DNA of 64,000 nucleotides, taken from NCBI GenBank assembly GCA_036346395.1, contig CM070609.1, positions 44,960,777 to 45,024,776 on the forward strand. Direction: 5' to 3'. Both the position numbers and the translations under genes were made by a program. This document shows positions 35,960 through 45,030 of this stretch, piece by piece (position 1 is the stretch's first letter; every line of letters begins with the position of its first letter). The stretch is from Hsuehochloa calcarea (Eukaryota; Streptophyta; Magnoliopsida; Poales; Poaceae). The notes beneath the pieces were generated by a model. The model saw nothing but the letters and a program-made list of their open reading frames with translations. It was not told the DNA's origin and searched no databases.

Positions 35960-38900
35960 TGTCGGACCCCCGGGTGTCACACAACCCCGAGACCCTCTGT
36001 GCATACCAAGCTAGTCCCATGATCAGTAGCTAGCTCGCACAGTTGCAACAATGATGTAATCATAACCATTCAACAACGCACTAATGAAGCAGACAAAGTA
36101 ATATTATTTAAAACAACAAGGACCTTATGGTCAAGGTTCTTACAAAAGTCGCCTCACATGGCTTAGCAACGACAGAGTATCCGCAATGAAATCTCAAAAT
36201 ACGTGGAGCCCAATCGACATGCCCACAGCAATCGAGTGGAGGACGTGACCTAGTTCGCAAAGTCTTCAAAGTAGCCTTCTTCGTAGAACTCAACATTTCC
36301 GATTCTTCATTGACCGATCAACAAAGGGCATAAAGCCGTGAGTACATAAAGTACTCAAGAAGTCGTAGAGAAATGTATGCACATAGTATTCATGCCAGCT
36401 TAAACAAGGATGGCTTTATGGTTAATTTGCGTAAAGCAAGTTTAACGAAGAATTACATTAATTAGATTGCAAAGCGTGATTTTAAAAGAATAATACATAG
36501 ATAACCAAGTTCTTTTGAATCAAATAGTGAACATCCCGCTCACTTCCCAACCATTCCAACCAAACGTTTCCATCGAACCAAACCACATTTTTGAAAATAC
36601 TACCCCTTGCGCGAAATCACCAGGCATGTCCGTAACCGGGGACACGGCTATTCGAATAGATTTTTGACACTCTGCAGAGGTTGTACAGCTTTACCCACAA
36701 GAGATAAATCACTTGTAATGTCCGTCTGACACACTTCCGAGGGTGTGCGACTAAGTGATTACCACAAGGCCTTTACAAAGTTCCATTTTGCCTCTGCTCG
36801 CGCTAAGGTTTCGCCATCACGGCCCCTCTTGCGCCAATAAATGTACCACAACAGAACCGACTCAAAACTTTCCTAATTAATTGGTCAGGTCCGTCCCATA
36901 CCGGACTTGTGGTTGCACGAGGTGGCCCAGATCAATGACTTGCAAAGTTAAGTCCTTAGTTGGCTGCTCAGACAAGTCTACCACAACCCAATGTGCATTA
37001 TACACCCACTCTAGCTCCCTACCTCAAGCCTGAGCATAAATCATTTTTGTTCATACCCTGACCAAATGGCAATCCCTGCCATGGCACAACATCTTTTAAT
37101 AAAAGTGGCCTCACACCACTGTTCCATAGTTCCATTATTCAAATTTCATTAATCATTGAACATGTGATCGCAAGTACCGCGGGTAACTAGAGCATGTCTA
37201 AGCAATAATACGCTCCCAAGTTGGTATACCATTATGTCCAACTAGTATTAACCATCCTAAGGTGTCCAAGGATATATGTCATTCAAGGAGACATTTCATT
37301 TTCAATTCATCAAGGAGGCATAATGGCAATTTGGTAATTATCTACTCCCAAAACCATTTTAAATAAAACTAGCCATGCATGATAATTTAATACAATATAC
37401 ATTTGTAAAATGGGTTCAACATGGTCAAAGGCCTACGACTTGCCTTCGTTGACGAGGAGCGGGTCTTCTGATCGTTGGTCAAGAAATCTTCCGAGACGCC
37501 GTAATCTACACGTGCGAGAATAGCAACAAATAAATAAAACAGCACTAAATGAACTCCAAAAATTACAAAACCAGTACCAAATGAAAGAGGATGAATTTAT
37601 ATAAATTTAGAAATTTGGATCACCCAAATCGGAGTTCGGATGTGAAAGTTATGGCCAAAAGAAATTGGAAAATCACATGAAATGATAGAATTAGGGTTTT
37701 CGGATTTTCCGGAATTATTTTTCTATTGAAAAACCGAAGAAATGCGTCAGCGCTTGCGCAGCAAGCAGACACGTGGTCGCCACGCGGTCGCCACGCCGCC
37801 AGGCGCCGACGCTGCCACGACGAGTCTTGCCGACGCCGCCACATCTTCGGGCCCATGGTCGAGAGAGAAAGGAGAGAGAGAGAGATCGAGGCGCGGGCCG
37901 GAGTCGGGAAGACGGCGGCGACGGCGAGGAGAAGAGGGAGGGGCGGCGGCGGCGCTACGGGAGAACGGCGCGACGGAGGCGGCCGAGGAGAGAGAGAGAG
38001 AGAGAGAGCGCGGGAGGAAAGGGGAGAAGCGGAGCGTGGCGGCTTAAATAGGGCGGAGAAGGAGCACGGCGACGTGGAGGCGCGGCGACGGATTCGCACG
38101 GCGCGTGGGCGTGGCGCGCGGGCGAGGCGAGGCGAGGCGAACGTGGCGAGAGAGAGAGAGGCGGCGGATTCGCGCAAGTGGCGGATTCGCGCGGACGTGG
38201 AGAGAGAGAAGCGGCGCGGCGAGACGACGAAGCGGAGCCATCCGATTCGACGGACGGTGGGAGCGAGGAGGCGCGGCGAGCGCGTCGTCCGATTTCGACG
38301 GACGGCGGAGAAGACGAACGGCCATGCGGCGAACGGAGCGCCGGATCTCGATCCAACGGCCAAGCAGAAGGGGCGACGCGGCTGGCGAAGGAGGGTCGTC
38401 CGATGAGGATCGAAGCACGAGGGCGAGGCGCGCGCGGAGGACGATGGCGGTGCCGTCCGATTCGACGGACGGCGGGGAGAAGGGAGGCGCGGCGAGGGAG
38501 ACGAAGCGCCGTCCGATTTCGACGGACGCTGGAAGATGGAGGGCGCGGCGAACGGGAGCGCATGGATGAAGACCCGACGGCGGAGGGCGACGGCAAGACG
38601 GGAGAGAGGTCGGGCCGGATCTCGATCGGACGGCCAAGAAGAAGGAGCGACGCGGCGAAGCGAGAGCCGCGTGATGACGACGGACGGTGGAGGCGAAGGG
38701 TGGCGCGCGCAAGAACGAGACGCCGATGCCGATCGGACGGCGAGGAGCGAGGGTGAGGCCGGGCGCGCGGAAGTGGGCCGCGGGAGCGCGGGCCAGCGCG
38801 GGGAACAGGAGATGGGCCGGAGAGATTCGGCCCAAAACAGAAAAGGTAATTAAAATACATTTTTGATTTTAGAAATTCAAATAAATAAAAAGGCAATTTA

Positions 38901-39267
38901 GAAAATCGCAAATAGACTCCAAAAATTCTAGAAAAATTCACAGAAATTACTTGAATTATTCTAGACTTAATAAAAATACTTTTACTTTAAATTTTTCTTT
39001 TTCTTTTACAAATAAATTAATTTTCCATTTCGGGTAAAATAAAAATCAATTTCTAAAATCCAATAGATCCAAGAAAATTCTTAAAATAATAATTTTGATT
39101 TTAAATTCCAGAAAACTCAATTAAACCAACTTTAATTTAATTGAAGTTTGATTAATTCATATTTAAACTGCAATTGATTTTGAAATTTTCAAATTAAGCT
39201 TTTGGCAAATAGAAGCAAATGGTTCTCTTTTAAAATTTTCAAAAACTCCGAAAAACGGGACGCTACA
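35960..39267 (-). repeat. 5' LTR of the chromovirus-type element (3308 bp)
   Basis: Near-identical to 28343-31614 in its AT-rich parts; the GC-rich part (37740-38815) has many small insertions and deletions relative to its partner. Same TATA-like motif on the minus strand near 38046. Long frames here are compositional, as in the partner LTR. Confidence 0.9.
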
Positions 39268-39545
39268 CCCTGCCACACCACCTTTTCAAACTATAAAGGT
39301 TGAACCCTATCATGCCACACACTATCACCTTTTGCAGATCGAAATGACAACGCACTACGATGCTACCTTTTCAAACAGAAATGTCCACGCTCTGCCACGC
39401 CACCTTTTCAGACTGCAAAGACCGCACCCCGTCATGCCACACACTACCATCTTTTCACACAGAAATGACAACACACCGCGATGCTGCCATTTCATACCCA
39501 AATGAACACACCCTGCCACACTACCATTCCAGACCGAAATGATGA
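39268..39545. repeat. Minisatellite, right part
   Basis: Continuation of the 41/122-bp array of 27166-28342 beyond the retrotransposon, about 2.3 higher-order units, ending some 40 bp before a TATA box. Confidence 0.85.
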
Positions 39546-39584
39546 CTCTTCTACCTCAACCTGCAGCACTACACCCTATCCACT

Positions 39585-39591
39585 TATAAAA
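39585..39591 (+). promoter_or_regulatory. TATA box of transposon-borne gene
   Basis: CACTTATAAAAGGAGGGAG, a canonical plant TATA, about 94 bp upstream of the first ATG (39679). The minisatellite lies immediately upstream, so the array sits in promoter position. Confidence 0.6.
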
Positions 39592-39678
39592 GGAGGGAGA
39601 AGAGAACTATAGGAGAACACTGCACCACCACACCCAACACTTTACTCTAACTTGTTTCACACAATAGAGAGGAAGGAG

Positions 39679-40436
39679 ATGTCAAACTTCTATGTGAAGA
39701 TACTGCAGAAGCGCAAGTAGCTTGCCGAGAGGGCTAAACCCTACCCAGATTATTTTATGAAGGATGCGACAGTTTCCACAAACACAATGTATGTGCGAAG
39801 AACCGGCGAAGATCATTCAGTCCATACACCCGGCGACCGCCGCTCGGGCATACTACACGTGCGCGAATACCCTCGTAAGAGAATCTTACATACACATAGA
39901 TTTTTTACATCTTACATTGCATTTCACATATCGCTAACTTCATCCGCGCATAATGGTAGCCAGAGATGTGTTATATATTCTTCCAATGGATCGACGGCCC
40001 GGGCATATATGATAGGGCGTTCATCAAGCAGAAGTATATGCTCAACTACGCGAAGCGACTGGAGACCTTCGAACGCTAGAAGCCTTACGTACCTGACCCT
40101 ATTGAAAAGGCACCAGAGGAGCCCATTAAAGTAGGGTGGTGGCTGAGGACCTATGAACAGGAAGCCAAGTACGACCAAGCCGAGCGTGTGATGGAGGCTC
40201 CTGCTAGTGAGACCGACACTTGTCCTAGAGCTCCCCGTTGCCTGGTCGCACTCCATATCGAAAAGGTAAGTTATATTCAATTTGCATCCTGAATATTGAT
40301 TTGGCCTTACATTATGTTAACCTAACATCATTCAATCGTCCAGACCGTCTCGCAGAACATGGCTAATTTTGAGACTGTCCGCCACCGTTGGCAGTCCCGA
40401 GATAAGGGGAAGCGGCCGATGGGCCGTCAAGACTAA
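39679..40436 (+). pseudogene. Unrecognised transposon-borne gene, at least two exons, broken
   Basis: From ATG 39679 (MSNFYVKILQKRK) a stop occurs at 39718, followed by LAERAKPYPDYF and a YVRRTGEDHSVHTPGDRRSG block. A further coding-like stretch runs at 39970-40265 in another frame: PDPIEKAPEEPIKVGWWLR, YEQEAKYDQAERVMEAP. It is spliced in phase from a GTAAGT donor (40266) to CCAG|ACC (40344), ending TVSQNMANFETVRHRWQSRD...GRQD with stop at 40434-40436. I do not recognise the family; composition and context (TATA, GRF gene upstream, transposon-like terminus downstream) suggest a second gene of a DNA transposon. Damage: one in-frame stop and at least one frame change or unidentified intron near 39850-39970. 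Confidence 0.45.
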
Positions 40437-40914
40437 TTAACTTCGTTCCAATCCACCTTTTTTATTACAAAAAAGGCGTACATGTATCGTAAGTGTTTTT
40501 CAGTTTGTTGATTCATGCATGCTTTCGTTTCTAATGTAACCAAACCCTGCGCGCCATGTAATGTGCAATTAAATTATGAAGTCTTTCAAATTTAATTTCC
40601 AAATATTTCATCTATTTTAAATTTTATACTATTTTTCAAAGGAATCAGTTCAGCAAACAATACAATCTGGATAACAGTGTGCATGGCAATCCTAAACCCA
40701 AATATTTTTGTTATTTCGCTCCGAAGGGGGCTGTTTGTGTTATTGCGCCGTCGAACTCACATTCCAAATCGCAATGTCGATCTCGCATTCTCTACTTCAT
40801 ATTTTGTTATATTTTCCAAATTTGCATTCCAAACTACACAGACACTTAAAGATATTACCAAAAAACTTCATGAAGTCCACAAAAATTTGAAGCTGATTTA
40901 AGCCTTTCGGCACT
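40437..40914. other. 3' region of the transposon-borne gene
   Basis: AT-rich, no domain recognised; presumably 3' UTR and subterminal spacer. Confidence 0.3.
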
Positions 40915-41065
40915 GTTGTAATGGCGATAGGGCAACTGTCGCCATTTGGAATGGCGACAGAGATATTTTATCATTTCAAATAGCGACAGTAACTCATTTC
41001 TGTAATAAAAATCGATAATTTATTTGTTAAAATATGTATTTATATAATATATTTTTTAAAATAAT
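40915..41065. repeat. Transposon terminal region with TGGCGACAG repeats (right end)
   Basis: Four copies of (A)TGGCGA(T/C)AG in both orientations within 75 bp, then an AT-rich tail (TTCTGTAATAAAAATCGATAATTTATTTG...). Reverse-complemented, 59462-59620 shows the same motif and the same tail (TTTTGTAATTATTTTTTCGACTATTTATTTT), so both are termini of one DNA-transposon family. The outermost base and target duplication are not resolvable by eye. Confidence 0.5.
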
Positions 41066-41239
41066 CCTAGTTCCAGCCGTCAGTTGTTACCATTTTGCCG
41101 TCCTCTTTCTTCCATAGAATAATTGGGTTGGTACCATCAAGAAAACTGCAATTCAGTTTAATACCACCACATTCGCTCCTTTCCGTGAAATACCACGCAT
41201 GTCACCTCTCCTAGTTTTGTCATTAGCTCCCATATGAAA
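41066..41239. other. No feature recognised
   Basis: Unassigned AT-balanced sequence between the transposon terminus and the next LTR-like start. Confidence 0.25.
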
Positions 41240-42413
41240 TGTTGGTGTAAAAAATGAACACGAGTGTGGGGGCGTACGTCGGCTGTGTTACAGGTTGGCA
41301 TCACATGGATTGTGTCCACGAGAGCGAGAATGACACGAGGGTTTATACAGGTTTAGTGGTCCGAGAGGACCGCCTTACTCCTATCGGTGGCCTACAGGGG
41401 TTCGAGGGTTCCTCCCAGAGGCTCGCCTGATTTATTGCTTCCTTATATTGCTTGAGAGCCCTCTTCCAAATGAGAGATACATAGGGTATTTATAGGCTCC
41501 GAGCCTGTACAAATGATGGGAATACCCCTTGGTAGGATAGCTAGCTTATGAGTACAAGCAGGGGTATTTCAGTCTTTTAAGAGCATCACTACATTCCTTA
41601 GACCTGTACATGAATCTTCTGCAAAGTGGACCCGTCGGTGTGATGGATGAATTATTATTACAGCACTAGACCCCTACCCTTGGCATTTAGAAGGAATGTC
41701 CAGAGGGGTAGCTCTGAATTGTCATATTTTCTGCACCGAGGTTGATGTCTATTAAAATTCTGGTGAATTTCGGCGGTAGCTGTGTCTGAAACTGTGTGCC
41801 TAAGAAGCCTTATCCAGGACAAATCACAAGTTCAGCCACATTACTATTCCTAGACACTTTGTAAAATTGATAGAGGCTTTATGCCCATCCCCAGAATGTC
41901 CATGGCTAGCTCTTGACTGGCTTGGCCGGCCTATTCAAAATGCTTCCAAGTGGGCCTTCACAGCCGACTCCATATCACGGACCTTAAATATCCACCAACT
42001 ACTTGCCCCTTCCCAAGACTCCATCCTTGAGGTTTTGTTGCTGACACCGCCCCTCTAACCTCCCTTAGCCCTGCCGCCCTTCCTCTCCGAAGCTGAGAAG
42101 ATGGCCACGCACTTAAACGGAGGGAGCGGGGCGGCTCCAGCCAAAGGTGAGCAGGAGGGCGCCGGCGAGGCTGGCGCGGCTCGGGCATGGACGGAACCTG
42201 AGACAACGAGGAGAGGAGTCGTGTGTCCATGGGTGCTACCACAGGCGGTCATGGGAAAACGGGGGCCGGCGACGAGCTTTGAGCCAGGTGAGCCCAATGT
42301 TAATTTGTCGGGTTCCTTAGTTCTTCCTTCCTCTTCCCGCTCTCGATTTCTTGCGCGCAGGTTGATCCGAGTCGAGTCATGGTTGAGCGGCTTTTGGGTA
42401 CGGAGCGTAAAGA
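41240..42413. repeat. LTR-like sequence beginning TGTTGGTGTAAAAAATG and adjoining debris
   Basis: TGTTGGTGTAAAAAATGAAC followed by a gtttatacaggtt / ccgagaggaccgcc / gggtatttatagg series is typical of grass gypsy LTRs, with a possible TATA at GGTATTTATAGG (41486-41497). No LTR end, PBS or partner LTR was found. 42050-42413 is GC-rich with no recognised domain. The fragment is cut by the solo LTR at 42414; it may belong to the gag pseudogene at 45031-47918. Confidence 0.35.
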
Positions 42414-44062
42414 TGTTGGACCAAAACAGCGACCAGAGGGGTTAAAATAGGAGCACGATCTCTTTTTCATCTTAATCGGATTTAACATAATTTTCACTCC
42501 AATACCTATGAGAGGTATGAAGAGCCATGTACAAATATAGCGGAAGAAACCAGGAAGTAAAACAACAAAAAAACACAAAAAAACTCAATTCACAATGAGT
42601 TGGGCAGTCAGGCCTCTTAACATGGGTGGTCTGACCTCTTCAAGTGGTGGTCAGACCTCCAGCCCGATGGACACTAAAATCAACACGAACTCAAAATCAC
42701 AAATCAGCTCAACTTTTGATTTGATGATCCAAATCGCTTCAAATTTCAACCATAGGTTATAAAAAAGGCCAAGAACCAATTCCAATCGACGATTGGGAAT
42801 ATTAAATCCTAGATTCTATGAATTTCATAGATGAGGGAAGGAGGTCACAAGAACTGAGCAAAACGTAAGATTGATACCAAAACTTGCTCGTGCGTAGAAG
42901 ATGATCAAAATGATCATAGATATATTCACACATGTCACAGCAAGCAAGATCACGCCAAAAACCAAAGGAAAACCAAAGGATGAACGAAAACCCAAAAATC
43001 ACAAAAGAGAAAGCAAGAATAAGAATAGATTCATCTTGGAAAATCATGCTTGGATTGATTCGAGATTGATGTTGGTTTACAATTACTCTAACATGGAGGA
43101 CAAAAGCTTAACACTTGAGCACACAATCAATCCAACTTTCTAGAACCCTAACCTCTTCACTTACCTTTCCTCTCCTTAAATACAAACTAGAGTTTCTCTA
43201 ATGCAAGGGTTGGAAGGTGCACAACCAGCACCCTCCCCTATTTATAGTGGAGGCTAGCTTCTAGAAGGACGTCTATAATGGGCATCGACCCCCGCTCCGC
43301 TTGATGCAACCCGTCCCACCGAACTTTCCGTTCGGTCATCCTTGTCAATTTTGTGTCATTCTTGAGTCCATTGACTTCATTTGGCATCCTCGATCGTTTT
43401 GAACATCAGCTCTCCAAGCCTAGTCCCTATTATCTTCGTCGTTGACCTCCAAGCCTCCTGCACAACAATAGACCAAGAAATCGATTCTAGAAACAAGTTC
43501 TTCGCAACTTGACTCACGTTAGTCAAAACATGCATCATGCAACACATATACACTAAAACCCATGAACTTGACCTAACTTACAATTATCGCCGCCAAGAAG
43601 ACCGACGAAAAGTCAAAACTGGTCAGATCGCCACCCATGACCGGTCTAACCGACCCCCAGTCAGTCTGACCGCCACCTGGTCGGTCTGACCACCCAGCAA
43701 AAGGACTTAGCTAAATTTTCTCCCTGAAAATGCGAAACCTCTCTGGAAATTTTAAATGAATAGAACTTTTGACTTTAAGCTCCAAAAATTATGAGATCAA
43801 GTGTAGGAGAATCCTATCTCTTGCCTACACCCTCTATTTTAGACATAGCTCCAAACTCAAAACCACTTTTATGGCCGGTCAGACCGCTACCCATTGGCCG
43901 GTCAAACCGCCAACCTCTTAGCCAAAACTCTGGCCAATCTAACCACCTACTGCCTGACAGAAACTGAACTTTGCCGAAAATGCATTTTTCGACAAACCAT
44001 TAATACCATTGTCAAATGTAATATCATCCTAAGATCATAAACATATCCTCGTGATATCCACA
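42414..44062. repeat. Solo LTR (sister of 8570-10327) with exact TSD
   Basis: TGTTGGACCAAAACAGCG...GTGATATCCACA, flanked by aaaga at 42409-42413 and at 44063-44067. Aligns with the copy at 8570-10327 at both ends and through shared blocks (CATGCATCATGCAACA, AACAAGTTCTTC, CTCCCCTATTTATAGTGGAGG, GGCCGGTCAGACCGC). Length 1649 bp; no internal element sequence. CCCTATTTATAG is a possible LTR TATA element in both copies. Confidence 0.8.
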
Positions 44063-44067
44063 AAAGA

Positions 44068-45030
44068 CATGAGCACTGCACCACGCGAGTGTGCGCTCGA
44101 TAAGGCTTGCGGCGTAGGGCGCTGGCCGGGCGGCTATGCGACGCTCGGGCGGGAACTCGCTGCAGTGTGGTCAAAATCCGTGCGGCTGCTGCATTACGCG
44201 AGCGTGCGCTCTGCAAGGCATTCACCACAGGGCTCAGGTGCGGCACACGGGTAGGGCTCCCGGCGTGACTGGGCACTTAGACCTGCGGGTGCACTTGGGG
44301 CGCTCGCTAGTAGGGCGGCTGCAGGGCGTGTGGTGACTGCAGGGTGTGCACCGCAAGGCGCATGCGTTGTGCCTGGGTAGGGTGCCCAGCGTGGCTGGGC
44401 AGTTAGACGTGCGGGTGTGCTTGTGGCGCTCGCGAGTAGGGCGCATGCACGGTGCACGGTGCACGGGTAGGGCGCCTGGCGTGGCTGGGCATTTAGGCGT
44501 GCGAGCACGTGGAGGAGCTCAGGCTGTAGGGCGACCGCAGGGCGCGCGGCGGCTGCAGGGGTGCTCAGGCCGCAGGGTGGTCTGCAGGGCGCCATGTGAG
44601 TAGGACAGCCGTAGGGCGCAGGGCACACGTAGGGCGCAGGGCACGCGAGTGCTGTGTCAGGAGCAAGGCAGTCGTAGGGCGTAGGGTGCATGGGCGGGCG
44701 GCTGCAAGGCATACGTAGGGTGCGCGCAGTGTTTGCAGGGCATTTGGTACAGGGCAACCGCAGAGCTAAGGGCACCGGGGCGCCAAGGCACAGCCTCAGC
44801 GTGGTACCGGGGTGCACGCGAGGGTGCGGAGAAGATGCCGGTCCTCATGGATGCTAGTGAGGCCGAGTATATGGAACCGGCCTTTGCTGCCACAAAATGA
44901 ATAGGCTGCACGTTTTATTTATTCTCATGATTTTACATCCCATATAATTTATGTGCATATTGGTGTTCCCTTGTTGAGTACTTATCCAGTATGCATTGAT
45001 GGTATTGTAGGTTTTCATTGCTCTGCTGCC
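44068..45030. repeat. GC-rich degenerate tandem repeat (GTAGGGCG family)
   Basis: From 44080 to 44830 the word (C)GTAGGGCG(CA) recurs more than fifteen times. Longer units beginning GGGTAGGGctCCCgGCGTGaCTGGG occur at about 44249, 44375 and 44464 and share a following TTAGaCgTGCGGGTG block. Open frames on both strands here are compositional. The function is unknown; it lies upstream of a gag-like pseudogene. Confidence 0.5.

Larger units (their letters stand above)
28343..39267 (-). mobile_element. Ty3/gypsy chromovirus-type element (Tekay/Del-like), internally deleted
   Basis: A 10,925-bp LTR retrotransposon on the minus strand with an exact 5-bp TSD ccctg (28338-28342 and 39268-39272). In element orientation the LTRs run TGTAGCGTCCCG...GGGGTCCGACA. 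PBS TGGTATCAGAGC (initiator Met tRNA type) lies at 35943-35954 beside the 5' LTR; a purine tract AAGAGGGGTAGG lies just right of 31614 beside the 3' LTR. The internal region is only 4.3 kb: RT C terminus, RNase H, integrase and a chromodomain-like region remain, while gag, protease and most of RT are missing. It interrupts a minisatellite. Confidence 0.9.

Noticed and set aside
37620..38941. Equivalent long open frames in the right LTR
   Set aside because: Same reasons; the frames are broken differently from those in the partner LTR by non-triplet indels.
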